64,000 nucleotides of DNA from contig CAUYUJ010017814.1 in assembly GCA_963575745.1 (NCBI GenBank), forward strand, positions 113,501 to 177,500, given 5' to 3'. Position 1 is the stretch's first letter, and every line of letters begins with the position of its first letter. Below are positions 46,751-57,320 of this stretch, piece after piece. The notes beneath the pieces are model-generated. The model worked only from the letters and a program-made list of their open reading frames with translations. It was not told the origin of the DNA and did not search any database. Made by a program: the position numbers and the translations under genes. This DNA is from Prorocentrum cordatum (Eukaryota; Sar; Dinophyceae; Prorocentrales; Prorocentraceae).

Positions 46751-46840
46751 CGGCTCCCGTGGCGGCTCATGGCAGGCGCGAGCAAAGGCGGCTCGGTCTG
46801 CCGCGCGGAGCCGTGCCGTCAGTGGACGGAGCCAGAGCGG

Positions 46841-47052
46841 CTGTGATGGTGATGGTGATGGTGATGGTGATGGTGATGGTGATGGTGATGGTGATGGTGA
46901 TGGTGATGGTGATGGTGATGGTGATGGTGGTGGTGATGGTGATGGTGATGGTGATGGTGATGGTGGTGGTGATGGTGATGGTGATGGCGACGGTGATGGT
47001 GATGGTGATGGTGATGGTGATGGTGAAAGCGATGGTGACGGTGATGATGGCA
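46841..47052. repeat. (GATGGT)n array at the LINE 5' end
   Basis: Same hexamer as 37223-41168, with GGT and GAAAGC variants near 47027. It directly adjoins the 5' end of the LINE homology. Confidence 0.97.
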
Positions 47053-47415
47053 ATGCTGCTGCTGGTGAGCACCGTGTTCCCGCTGCGTGGCCAGCTCGTG
47101 CTGCTTACTCTTGCGTTTCACACCTGCCTCCTCTCTCCTCGGACCTCCGACGCAGGCCCAATCCAGCTCCCAGCTCCCTCCCCTCCCGCCCCCTCTCGCC
47201 TGCGCTTCCCCCCCTCCTCTGGCATCGCCCCTCCCTCCCTCCGAGTCTGCCCCGCGACGCTGCGGTAATTGACCCCCGCGACAGGAGGCACTGCCTCCCA
47301 GCCATCCCTGAACGTGGGTCTGCCGTCCAAGAAGGTCGGTGCCCGTGACCGCCCTCGCCCAGCGCCGACCCACTCCACCAACCAACCTTTCTCCCTCCTC
47401 CCCCGCTCACGTCGA
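47053..47415. other. Unique C-rich spacer
   Basis: Pyrimidine-rich on plus (CCTCCC tracts). No gene recognised. Confidence 0.4.
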
Positions 47416-47582
47416 TAGGGCGACGAGATCTATACATCTCCACTGCTCCTGGCCAAGCCCATCCTGGGTCCAGGAGCGGTGTATATGTCCCCCTGACTAG
47501 GCCACGAGGGCGTATGCACCGCTCCCGGGCCCAGGATGGGCCTGGCCACGAGCAGTGGCTATGTATAGATCTCGTAGCCCTA
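47416..47582. mobile_element. Hairpin element, 69-bp inverted repeats
   Basis: Arms 47416-47484 and 47514-47582 are complementary at about 61 of 69 positions; both ends begin TAGGGC. Blocks such as ACGAGATCTATACAT and GCCCATCCTGGG are shared exactly. The loop is 29 bp. It is non-coding; the size of 167 bp fits a MITE or a long-hairpin locus. Single copy in the window. Confidence 0.8.
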
Positions 47583-47840
47583 ATCAACCTCTTTATTTCC
47601 GACGCCACACAGAACACATGTGCTAGGCCGAGGAATTGGAAAAGGGTCAGCAGGCACGTGCGGAGCGGGCACGCTCAAGCTGGCCAGGGGAGCGGTTGGT
47701 TTGCCGGAAACCTGAGATACAGCGTCGTCTCAAGCGACGGCCTCTGCTCTGAAAGACGGTCTCCCTCCCTCCCTCCCTACCTCCCTCGCTCCCTCGCTCC
47801 CTCCCTCACACGGGTCCTTGGCATGAACAGCAAAGGTACT
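47583..47840. other. Unique spacer with CCCT tract
   Basis: 47758-47812 is a CTCCCTCC-type tract. Nothing else recognised. Confidence 0.4.
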
Positions 47841-48016
47841 CCAGATTTCGTAATAAAAGGGAGGGGGTCTGGACCCTCCAAGACAAGCCATTTCAGACCT
47901 CCCCCGTGGGAGAACCCTCCAAAACATCGTCCCCAGACCCCCCAGGCCCTCCAAGATAGCCTGGAAGAGACCCCCCCCCCGAAATGAGACCCCCCTCCCT
48001 TTATTACGAAATCTGG
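47841..48016 (-). mobile_element. MITE-like element M1, copy 2, with target duplication
   Basis: Inverted orientation relative to 34909-35088. Terminal inverted repeats CCAGATTTCGTAATAAAAGG (left) and its complement (right, with one T missing) bound 176 bp. GGTACT lies immediately outside both ends (47835-47840 and 48017-48022), a good 6-bp target-site duplication. Confidence 0.92.
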
Positions 48017-48152
48017 GGTACTCGGCGAAACGGGCCCCTAGACCCCCGGAGCTTCCCCCTCCTGGATCGTGTCTTGACGGCCCCGGGGGGCCTTGGACAG
48101 AGGTCCCGCAAGCCCGACATCGCCGAAGAGCCTCCAGGGCCCGTTCCCACAC
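48017..48152. other. Short unique spacer
   Basis: Nothing recognised. Confidence 0.4.
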
Positions 48153-48324
48153 CTCCTGAAGGGGCCCAGGGACACACAAATAAACAGACTCAAAAATCCC
48201 AGGATTCCCCCTATCTTCCCACATTCTCTGGGTTGTCCTCTTCCCCCCCCCCACACTTCCCCTTTTGTCCCATATTCTCCAGGGGATCGACGATTAATTC
48301 TGCCTGTGTTTGTTTTTCCCCTCC
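48153..48324 (+). repeat. Dispersed repeat family R170, copy 2
   Basis: Same ordered blocks as 12645-12822: CTGAAGGGGCCCAGGGACAC, TTCCCACATTCTCTGGGTTG, GGGGATCGACGATTAATTCTG, then a T-rich, CCCCTCC end. Confidence 0.88.
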
Positions 48325-48446
48325 GGAATTGTGGACCACTTCCTGGTGACCGACTGTTCGTCCCCGGCTGCTTTCCTTGACGGTCCCACGGCCCGGCGAG
48401 GGCCGCACGAAGCCGAAAACTACAAAAAGCCTCCATATTGCATTCT
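48325..48446. other. Short spacer with a segment related to 32335-32380
   Basis: 48375-48420 resembles the reverse complement of 32335-32380. No gene. Confidence 0.45.
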
Positions 48447-48600
48447 CCTCCTCCTCCTCCTCCTCCTCCTCCTCCTCCTCCTCCTCCTCCTCCTCCCCCT
48501 CCTCTCCTCCTCCTCCTCCCCCTCCTCCCTCCCCCTCCTCCTCCTCCTCCTCCCCCTCCTCCTCCTCCTCCTCCTCCTCCTCCTCCTCCTCCCCCTCCGT
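48447..48600. repeat. (CTC)n microsatellite
   Basis: CTC triplets with CCC interruptions. Confidence 0.97.
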
Positions 48601-48824
48601 CACGGCGATTGTCCCTGCCCCGCTGGTCGAACCCTGCGCGGCATACGAAAAGAGAGGCTCGCCGCGGAGCTCCGCTCCACCGCCGCGGCCGCCGCGGCCG
48701 CCACGGCCGCCGCCGCCGCCGCCGCGGCCCCTCCCGCCCGCAAAGGGAGGGGAGAAAGAGGAAAAGGAGGCCTCACTGGGCGGCTCGCAGCTCTCGCCCC
48801 GTCGCTCGTGCCCCTGTTTGCTTT

Positions 48825-48827
<3 letters not shown>
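48601..48827. other. GC-rich spacer with (GCC)n
   Basis: A GCCGCC tract lies at 48680-48730. No gene recognised. Confidence 0.5.
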
Positions 48828-48890
<63 letters not shown>

Positions 48891-48992
48891 GTCTGTCTTA
48901 TGTTATCATTATGTTATCTCTCTCTCTCTATTCCTCTCTCTCTCTTTCTCTGTGTGTTTTCCTCTCTCTCTATCTCTCTCTCTCTCTGTCTC

Positions 48993-49032
<40 letters not shown>
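48828..49032. repeat. (CT)n microsatellite
   Basis: CT dinucleotides, broken by about 30 bp at 48890-48920. Confidence 0.97.
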
Positions 49033-49034
<2 letters not shown>

Positions 49035-49557
49035 TCATTAGTTATATATACATATGTAAATGTATAAATGTGTGTGTCTGTGTAGTTATTATTGTCTGTG
49101 TCTCCCTCGTTCTCTCCATATATATACACACACAGACACACACAGACACACACATGAATACATACATGCATACATACATACATACATACATACATGCATA
49201 CGTACGTACGTACGTACGTACATACATACACACATACATACACACATACATACACACATACATACACACACATATATACATACATTACAGCGCATTACAT
49301 TACATCACAATACAATACAATACAATACATTGCATTACACTACATTACATTACATTACACTGCATTACAATACTTTACATTACATCACATTACATTACAT
49401 TACAATACATTACATCACATTACATACATACATGCATACACTGATACATTCATACAGTCATACAGTCATACATTCATAAATTCATACATAAACATATACA
49501 TCTACATATACATATACATATACATACATCTATATATATACATATACATGCACTCGA

Positions 49558-49588
<31 letters not shown>

Positions 49589-49801
49589 CACGTAAACATA
49601 TACATATACACGTACATATACATATACATAAACATATAGCGATACATAAATATATACATATAAATATATACATATACTTACACATATACACATACACAAA
49701 TACATATACCTATACATATGTATACATATACATATACATATGCATATACATATACATACATACATACAAAAAAACATACATACATACATACATACATACA
49801 C

Positions 49802-49834
<33 letters not shown>

Positions 49835-49860
49835 TCCATAAGTATGCACGTGTAATTCCC
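49033..49860. repeat. Compound (CA), (ATAC), (ATTAC), (ACATAT), (CAGA) arrays
   Basis: 49127-49155 CA; 49156-49275 ATAC with an ACGT block at 49201-49220; 49282-49430 ATTAC pentamers; 49430-49760 ACATAT-type with (AT)n at 49558-49582; 49755-49800 CATA; 49803-49832 CAGA. Confidence 0.97.
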
Positions 49861-49990
49861 CAAACAATGCTTGAGCTCAGAGTATCTCACTTCGCATCTA
49901 AGGAACTGGGACCGCCTGTTGGCGTGGCGGCCCCGTTCCCATCCATCTCCGCAGCCCCGTTGCACCCCGCTCCCCTTGCACTCCCCCCCC
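49861..49990. other. Short unique spacer
   Basis: Nothing recognised. Confidence 0.4.
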
Positions 49991-50328
49991 TTCGCATCGC
50001 AAGCTTCGCATTGGTTTGCATTGTTGCATATTGTTCTGTAATGTGTGCTGCATTGCTTTGCATCGCATTGCATTGCTTGCATTGCATTGCTTTGCACTGT
50101 TTCGCATTGCTTCGAATTGCTTTGTACTGTTTTGATGTGCCTTGCGTCTGTTGCATTGCACTTGTTTGCATCGGCTTGCATTGCTTCCAATTGCGCTACA
50201 TTGCGTCGCATTGCTTCGCGTTGCTTCGCAATGCTTTGCATTGGCTGACATTACTTTGCATTGCCTTGCGGCGTGTGGCATTGCTTTGCTTTGTGTTGAC
50301 TGATATTGTTTTGCATGTGGGTGCATAG
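49991..50328. repeat. Degenerate (ATTGC)n pentanucleotide array
   Basis: GCATTGCTTTGCATTGC-type units, increasingly degenerate to the right. Confidence 0.93.
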
Positions 50329-50570
50329 TTATTTGCCAGAAGATCCGAAGATTCTGGCAATACGATTGGTATATGGTCTTGTTATATGATCGTCCCTTGA
50401 TCTACTAATGGTTTGGACATTCATGGGCTCGGCCATCAACTTAGGTTTGTCCGTTAAGCAGAGACTACGACAGATGCAGTTAGATGCGTAGGTGCGCGCC
50501 CAACCCGAGAGGAGGGGAGGGCGCGCGCTTTTGACACCTCGCAGCCCAAACAGCTGCAGTCAACGCGGCG
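50329..50570. other. Unique spacer
   Basis: Contains an AAGATCCGAAGATTCTGG stretch. Nothing recognised. Confidence 0.4.
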
Positions 50571-50789
50571 ATGACAGAGGTCGATAATCGGTGGCTGCGG
50601 CGGCAGCAGGAGACGGCAGGAATAGAGCTAGATGAACTCCCCCCGCGGCAGGATGTCCAGGCCAAGCTACAATTCCCTTCTTCGGAGCTGCAAGACTTCG
50701 TGCGATCCTCAGGCACATTGGCCCCCTGGGCGACAAACCCCCAAAACGATTTTTTACGGGCCGGTGCCCAACCGCAATTAGACAGTTAA
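50571..50789 (+). CDS. Possible ORF, unknown (72 codons)
   Basis: ATG-initiated frame MTEVDNRWLRRQQETAGIEL, then PPRQDVQAKLQFPSSELQDF, to a stop at 50789. Protein-like and mildly GC3-rich, but the last 20 codons lie at the edge of the ~80-bp satellite and the minus strand is open too. An exon fragment is possible. Confidence 0.28.
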   Translation: MTEVDNRWLRRQQETAGIELDELPPRQDVQAKLQFPSSELQDFVRSSGTLAPWATNPQNDFLRAGAQPQLDS

Positions 50790-52745
50790 GGAAAATGTGT
50801 TCGGGAAGTCGTTTTCTAGGCCCCGGCTAGGAGGACTGGGGCCCGAGCCCAAAGGCAATCAGATAATATAGAAAAATGTGTTCGGGGAGTCCTTTTGCTG
50901 GGCTGATGCCGGGGACAGGTGTCCCCGGCATGATGGTAAAGAACAATTTGTTTGGGGAGTCCTTTTCTGGGCCCTGGCCAAGAGACCGGGGCCCGAGCCC
51001 AAAGGCAATCAGAGTTGGGGAGCTCTTTCCCTGGGCGGGGAAAGGCACTGGGGCCAGAGCTCAAAGACAATTAGATACGAAAGGAAATGCTTTGGGGACG
51101 TCATTTTTGGGGCCACGGTCAGGAGACCGGGGCCGGAGCCCAAAGGCAATCGGATTGGAAAAGAAAATGTGTTCGTGGAGTTCTTCCCCTGGGCCGGAGC
51201 CCAAAAGGCAAGTAGATAATGAAGAAAAATGTGTCTGGGGAGTCGTTTCAGGGCCCTGGCCAAGAGACCGGGGCCCGAGCCCAAAGGCAATCAGATTGCA
51301 AAAAAAAATGCGCTTGGGAAGTTCTTTTCCTGCGCCAGGGAAAGGTACTGGGGCCGGAGCCCAAAAGCAATTAGATAGTAAAGGAAAGTGCATCTGGGGA
51401 GTCCTTTTATAGGCCCTGGCCAGGAGACTGGGGCTGGAGCCCGAAGGCAATCAGATTGCAAAAGGAAATGTGAAGAATGTGCTTGGGGAGTCCTTTTCCT
51501 GGGCCAGGGTCGAAACAGCTGTCCCCAGTATTGAAGGGGCCCTGGGACACACAAATAAATACACACAAACAACAGGTTCCCCCGTATTTTCCCATATTTT
51601 CTGGGTTTTTGTCTTCCCCCCCACTTCCCATATTTTCCCATATTTTCCTGGGAGTGGACGATTAATTGTGTCTGTGTGTTTTGTTCCCCTCCTGAAGTAT
51701 GCCGGGGACAAGTGTCCCCGGCACGATGGGGACAGGTACTGGGGCCGGAGCCTCAAGGCAACTTAGGTGTAAAGAAATAAGTGTTTGGGAGACTTTTTCT
51801 GGACCAGGAGACCGGGGCTGGAGCCCAAAGGCAAGCAGACTGAAGGAAAATGTGCTTGGGGAGTACTTTTCCAGGGCAAGGGAAAGGCACTGGGGACGGA
51901 GCCTATAAAAGGCAGTTATTTAAAAAGACCATGCTTTTCTGAGCCCTGGCTAGGAGACAGGGGCTGGAGCTCAAAAGCAATCCGACTGTAAAAGAAAAGG
52001 TGCTTGAGGATTTTCTCCTGGGCCGGAGCCGAGGCAGCTGTCCTCAGCTTGCCCAGGTACCAGGGCCGGAGCCCAAAGGCAATTAAAAAGCAAAGGAAAA
52101 TGTATCTGGGGAGTCCTCTTCCTGGGCTGGGGCCAAAGCAACTATCCCCGGCATGCCAGGGACAGGTGTCGTCCCAGGCATTCCGGACACATACCGGGAC
52201 TGGAGCCCAAAGGCAAGTATAGATAATACAGAAAAATGTGCGTGCGTGTGGAATGTCCTCTTCTGGGCCCTGGCCAGGAGACCGAGGCCAGAGCCCAAAG
52301 GGAATCAGATAGCAAAGGGAAATGCGAAAAATGTGCTTGGGGAGTCCTTTTCCTGGGCCGGGGCCGAGGCAGCTGTCCCCGGCATGCAAGGTATGGTGTC
52401 TCCGGCACGCCGGGGACAGGTACTGGGGCCCGTGCTCGAAGGCAATGAGATAATAAAGAAAAACGTGTCTGAGGAGTCCTTTTCTGGGCCCTGGCTGGGG
52501 ACTCGGGCCGGAGCCCAAAGGCAATCAGATAGTAAAGGTATGTTGAGCGTCCTTTTCTGGGCCAGGGCCAGGAGACTGGGGCCAGAGCCCAAAGGCAGTC
52601 AAATAATAAAGAAAAATGTGTTTGGGGAGTTGTTTTCCGTGGCCCAGGCCAGGGGACGGGGCCGGGGCCAAAAGGCAATCAGATTGTAAATAAAAATGTG
52701 TTTAGGGAATGGCTTTTCGATGCCAGGGCTGGGGCCAGAGCCTGG
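50783..52745 (+). repeat. ~80-bp satellite, about 22-24 diverged units
   Basis: Each unit has three parts in order: AAAGAAAAATGTGTTTGGGG; AGTCCTTTTCTGGGCC; and GGCCAGGAGACCGGGGC with CGGAGCCCAAAGGCAATCAG. Some units carry an extra block built on GGCATGCCGGGGACAGGTGT (about 50910, 51700, 52150, 52380-52420). One unit is interrupted by an R170 dispersed repeat at 51531-51696. Open frames crossing it are repeat translations. Confidence 0.96.
51531..51696 (+). repeat. Dispersed repeat family R170, copy 3 (nested in satellite)
   Basis: Blocks GAAGGGGCCCTGGGACACAC, CCCATATTTTCTGGG, GGACGATTAATTGTGTCTGT and CCCCTCCTGAAG in the same order as the other two copies, set inside the ~80-bp satellite. Confidence 0.9.
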
Positions 52746-53108
52746 TCCAGGGCTGGAATCGGGGAACGGAAATGCTGCGTGTCGCTGCTTGCTGCTCTGT
52801 ATCTCTCTCCCTCTCTCTCACTATCCCTCTTTCTTACTCTTTGTTTGTCTGTCGGTCTCTCTCTCTCTCTCTCGCTCGCTCGCTCGCTCGCTCCCTCTTT
52901 TCTCAAGGTAACTGCCAGGGAAGGGCTGCGGTCATCAGCTGAAGCACGCAATGGATTGCGCCAAAACGTCCAGGATCTGTTTCACCCGGGCTGGCAACGA
53001 TGTCCTACCATGATGTTCCGAAGACAGCAGCAACAAAATGTGAATGCTATATACATATGTGTATTATACACACAAACACTCGCTCTCTCACACACACTCG
53101 TATCTATA
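52746..53108. other. Spacer with (CT)n and (CGCT)n
   Basis: CT-type tract at 52799-52872, then CGCT units at 52873-52892. Remaining sequence unique, no gene. Confidence 0.7.
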
Positions 53109-53470
53109 GAACAGAATGGACAATAATAGAATCTAATAGAATAGAACAGAATAGAACAGAACAGAACAGAACAGAACATCACAGAACATCACAGAACTGA
53201 ACAGGACAGGACAGGACAGGACAGAACAGAACAGAACAGAACATAATAGAATAGAATATAATAGAATTGAATAGAGTAGAAGAGAATAGAATAGAATGGA
53301 ATAGAATGGAATAGAATTGAATAGACTAGAATAAAATAGAATATAATAGAATAGAATAGAATGGAATAGAATGGAATAGAGAATATAATATAATAGTCTA
53401 TGATAGAATATGATATAATAGAATAGAATAGAATATGATAAAATAGAGTAGAATAGAATAGAATATAATA
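53109..53470. repeat. (AATAG)n/(ACAGA)n pentanucleotide array
   Basis: AATAG, ACAGA and AGGAC pentamers with substitutions. Confidence 0.96.
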
Positions 53471-54490
53471 GAATAGAATGTAGAATGTAGAATATAGAAT
53501 ACAGAATACATAATATAGAATATAGAGTATTTAATCTAGAAAACAGAATACATAATATATTATATAGAATATATACTATAGAAAATACAATACAGAATAT
53601 AGAATATAGACTATAGAATATATCATATAGAATATAGAATATAGAATACAGAATATAGAAATAGAGAATATAGAATATAGAATATAGAATATAGAATATA
53701 GAATATAGAATATAGAATATAGAATATAGAATATAGAATATAGAATATAGATTATAGAACAGAGAACAGAGAGTATAGAGTATAGACTGTAGAGTAGAAT
53801 ATAGAATATGGAATATAGATTACAGAATACAGAATACAGAATATAGAATATAGAATTTAAAATATAGAATAGAGACTACAGAATATAGAATATGGAATAT
53901 GGAATATGGAAAATAGAATATAGAATATAGAACAAACAATCAAGAATATAGAATATAGAATATAGAACATAGAATCTAGAATCTAGAATCGAGAATCTAG
54001 AATCTAGAATCTAGAAACTAGAATCTAGAACATAGCATATAGAAAATTAGAATTTAGAATTTAGAATTGGAATATAGAATATATAATATAGAATATAGAA
54101 TATAGAATATAGAATATAGAATATAGAATATAGAATATAAAATATAGAATATAGAATATATAATATAGAATATAGAGTATAGAATATAGGATATCGAGTA
54201 TATAATGTAGAGTATAGAATACAGAATATAGGATATAGGATATAGAATATAGAATATAGAATGTAGACTATAGACTATGGACTATAGGCTATGGACTACA
54301 GACTATAGACTATAGAATATAGAATGTAGAATATAGAATGTAAAATGTAGAATGTAGAATGTAGAATATAAGATATAGAATATAGAATATAGAATATAGA
54401 ATATATAATATAGAATATGGAATATAGAATACAGAATACAGAATATAGACTATAGAATATAGAATATAGAATATACACTATAGAATAGAG
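53471..54490. repeat. (AATATAG)n heptanucleotide array
   Basis: About 1 kb of AATATAG/AATACAG/AATCTAG heptamers, purest at 53660-53750 and 54090-54160. Confidence 0.96.
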
Positions 54491-55096
54491 ACTAGAATAG
54501 AATGGAATGGAATGACATGTAATAGAAAAAGGATATGTAATAGAATGGGATATAATAGGACAGAACAGAATAGAAAATAATAATGGGGTAGACCATAATA
54601 TAATAGAATACAACATAAAAATAGAGTATAATAGAATAGAAAAGAACAAATGATCATAGGCTAGAAAATAACATAATATAACAGAACCTAATAAAATACA
54701 CAGAGTATAATAGAAGAGAACAAAATATAATAGAAAATAATAGAATGGAATAGAATAGAATAGAATAGAATAGAATTTAATATAATGAAATAGAACATAA
54801 TAGAATAGAATATAATAGAATAGAATTGAATTGAACATAACGGAACATAATAGAACAGAATAGGGTAGAAAATGATATGATAGAATATAACAGAATGGAA
54901 TACTTAGGATAGAACATATTAGAATAGGCTAGAATATGATATAATATAATAAAGCATAATATAACACATAATAAAATAGCGTATAATAGAATAGAATAGA
55001 ATAGAATAGAATAGAATAGAATAGAATAGAATAAAAATTAAATAGAATGGAATATAATAGAATAGAATAGAATAGAATAGAATAGAGTAGGAAGAA
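54491..55096. repeat. (AATAG)n pentanucleotide array, second block
   Basis: Pentamers again, variable in the middle, pure at 54980-55030 and 55060-55085. Flanks the heptamer array symmetrically with the block at 53109. Confidence 0.96.
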
Positions 55097-55284
55097 ATAT
55101 AGATAGATCCCCCTCCCTCTCCCTTCGCCCCTATGTGGGCGCCCTGCCCCCCGCTCCTGCCGAGGCCCAGAGGGCCCGGCCGGCCGAGAACAGAGCATTC
55201 TGCCACGGCCGATCGCCCTGGGACAGGGGCCGGCTGGGGTCCTGGGCTGAGTCAGACCAAGGCTCCTGCCCTCATCGACGCCGC

Positions 55285-55315
<31 letters not shown>

Positions 55316-55791
55316 AACCACGACGACGAGGACGGACGGCGACGGTCGCCGCCGCCGCCAACGACGACGACAACCACGACGACGAGGACGAAGACGAGGA
55401 CGGCGGCGGCGGCGGCCGCGACGACGGCGGCAGCGGCGGCGGCGGCGCACGCTCTCCGGGCGGGGGCGCCCAGGGCGGCCGTCGGGCTGGAAGCCTCTCT
55501 CCTCTCGGCCGCCCTGGCTCCTGGGGCGCGCTGCGGGTGCTCCTCCTCCTCCTCCTGCTCCTCCTGCTCCTCCTCCTCCTCCCCCTCCTCCTCCTCGTCC
55601 TCCTCCGCCTCCCCCTCCTCCCCCTCCTCCTCCTCCTCCTCCTCGTCCTCCTCCTCCTCCTCCTCACCCTGCGCCCTCCTCCACCCCTCGCCCCCTCCCT
55701 CCCTCGTGACAGTTCTGGCGAAGCAGAGCGCAAGATTGTCGCAAGTGCCTGCGACGGGCTGGGGGTACCCGTTCTCTCACCTGGACCAGAA
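55097..55791. repeat. GC-rich spacer with GCC/GAC and CTC arrays
   Basis: GCC at 55277-55307; GAC/CGACGACGA at 55308-55440; CTC at 55540-55665. The unique part 55130-55260 and 55690-55790 holds no recognised gene. Confidence 0.8.
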
Positions 55792-55929
55792 AACAAACGA
55801 CACCACCCCACCTACGGACCCCCAGGGCTTAGCGTATACCCCCGGGGCTTAGCTTTTGTGTGGTATGCGCTACGGCCCCCGACGGGCCGTAGCGCAACAT
55901 GGGCCGTAGGTGGGGTGGCGTCGTTTGTT
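55792..55929. mobile_element. Foldback element with inner hairpin
   Basis: Outer arms 55792-55817 and 55904-55929 are complementary at 25 of 26 positions (AACAAACGAC, CCACCCCACCTACGG). Inside, GCGCTACGGCCC (55867-55878) pairs perfectly with 55884-55895. CTACGG/CCGTAG recurs in all arms. 138 bp, non-coding, no clear target duplication. Confidence 0.72.
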
Positions 55930-56529
55930 GTTTGGTCGATCTCCTGTCCTCCTCTGTCTCCCCCCTTTCTGCTGCCCGTTTGGGCTCAAGATTTTTCTCG
56001 GTGCCTTGGAAGCCCCGGGCACCCAGGGGGCCCCTGGGGGCGGCAGGGAGCCACACAGCCCAGCCCAGCGACAACGCGGAGCCGCCGCGCCGCTGCGAGG
56101 GCCGGCGAGGCCGCGAGGCTGGGGGCGCAGCCGAGGAGGCGGCGCCCAGCGCGGCGTGGGCCCGGGGGCATGGCGACCCGCACAGCATGGCGGCGGCCGT
56201 GCCGATGATCATCAGGCTCGTCGCCGCCACCGCCCCCAGTCGCTGGATCAGAGGAGCCACGCCTGCGCTCTCCCGACGGCAGCTGGCGCCGAGGACGAGG
56301 CGCACCCAATCCTCCTGAGCATGGTTCACGGGCTGGTGAGGGTCGCAAGTGACCCCAGTGAGGAGGAGGATATGCTGTCCCTCACAGAGCGACCGAGGTG
56401 TGGGAGCTGGGCCACACAGGAGTGACCTCAGCCTCGTGTGCGCGCGCGCTGCTGTTGCTCAGGAGAGGCGAAAAACACCGGCGCAAGAGACGCCCAGTAG
56501 CCGAGGACGTCCAGGCGCAGGCAGAGGCA
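55930..56529. other. GC-rich spacer, nothing recognised
   Basis: Frames on both strands (up to 170 codons) are open because of high GC. TTTGGGCTCAAG at 55980 recalls the end of the dinoflagellate spliced leader but is too short and imperfect to use. Confidence 0.4.
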
Positions 56530-57132
56530 GGACCCCGCCAGACTTCACAAGTGGAGGGCGGGTTTTTCAAAATGTGGTGCTCGCCTCAGCGCCGCGCACG
56601 GTCGTTCTAAACATTTGCAGAGAGCTTCACGGATTGAGGGCGGGCCGTTTCCAAAAAGTTGCTCTCGCCTTGGCGCCGCATGCATCACACACTAAAACTG
56701 CGTCATCGTCCCCATATATATATATATATATATGCCCATATATATACATATATGTGTGTGCATGTTACTATATAGATACACACATATTTTTATTTGTTAT
56801 CATCCTAATAATCTATGTTCGCGAATATGCACATATATGTGTACATTATATATAAATGCTCTCGCTTTCGCGCCGTGCACGGATTGAGGGCGGGTAGTTT
56901 TCAAAGTGTGGCTCTCGCCTCAGCGTCGGACACATTCATTCTAAAAACTTGCAAGAGCTTCACGGATTGAGGGCGGGACGTTTTCACAATGTGGCTCTCG
57001 CCTTAGCGCCGCGCACATTCGTTTGAAAAAACGGCTAAAAGCTTCACGGATTGAGGGCGGCTCATTTTCAATATGTAGCTCTCGCCTCAGAGCCGAGCGC
57101 ACTCGTCCTCAAAATGCGCAGGAGTTTCACGG
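56530..57132 (+). repeat. ~88-bp satellite S88, plus orientation
   Basis: Units containing GCTTCACGGATTGAGGGCGG, a TTTTCAAAATGT-type segment, GGCTCTCGCCTCAGCGCCG and CGCACATTCGTTC. About five units, interrupted by an AT-rich (AT/ACAT) stretch at 56713-56850. The same family occurs inverted at 61935-62205. Confidence 0.92.
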
Positions 57133-57320
57133 GTATGGTCAAAGTGCCAAACATGGTGCGTTGGAAAAACTCAGGGCTATGAGGGCGCAACAGTTACGTT
57201 TATTCGCCGCGTTGAAGTCCCAGGAATGGCACTCTGGCACGATTCCAGACCGTCAAGACGCAACAGTCATGTTAATTCGTGGCGTTAGGGTTCCGAGCAT
57301 GGTGCTTTGGCACGTTTCAG
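57133..57320. repeat. ~100-bp direct repeat, 2 copies
   Basis: GCGCAACAGTTACGTTTATT (about 57187) and ACGCAACAGTCATGTTAATT (about 57259) start two similar segments ending in TGGCACG. Confidence 0.65.

Larger units (their letters stand above)
42756..46760 (-). pseudogene. Degenerate LINE-type retrotransposon
   Basis: Read on the minus strand from 46760 down: an endonuclease/exonuclease/phosphatase domain, a helical linker, a reverse transcriptase, and a C-terminal region with two Cys/His finger-like motifs. The order matches non-LTR retrotransposons with an apurinic-endonuclease domain. At least five frame changes (near 46300, 46220, 45890, 44880-44990, 44400 and 43715) break the reading frame, and a key residue of the polymerase is changed. 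Codons are less GC3-biased than in the exon at 41619. The 5' end abuts a GATGGT array (46841-47052) that reads in frame as Ser-Pro. Single ORF2-like element; no ORF1, poly(A) tail or target duplication found. Confidence 0.8.

Noticed and set aside
50783-52745. CRISPR-like or tRNA-array reading of the regularly spaced conserved blocks
   Set aside because: All parts of each unit are related between units; it is a diverged satellite and no cloverleaf can be drawn.
55976-55991. Possible relic of the dinoflagellate spliced leader (TTTGGGCTCAAG)
   Set aside because: Only about 10 bases match the known 22-nt leader end, with an extra G and mismatches upstream; chance in GC-rich DNA.
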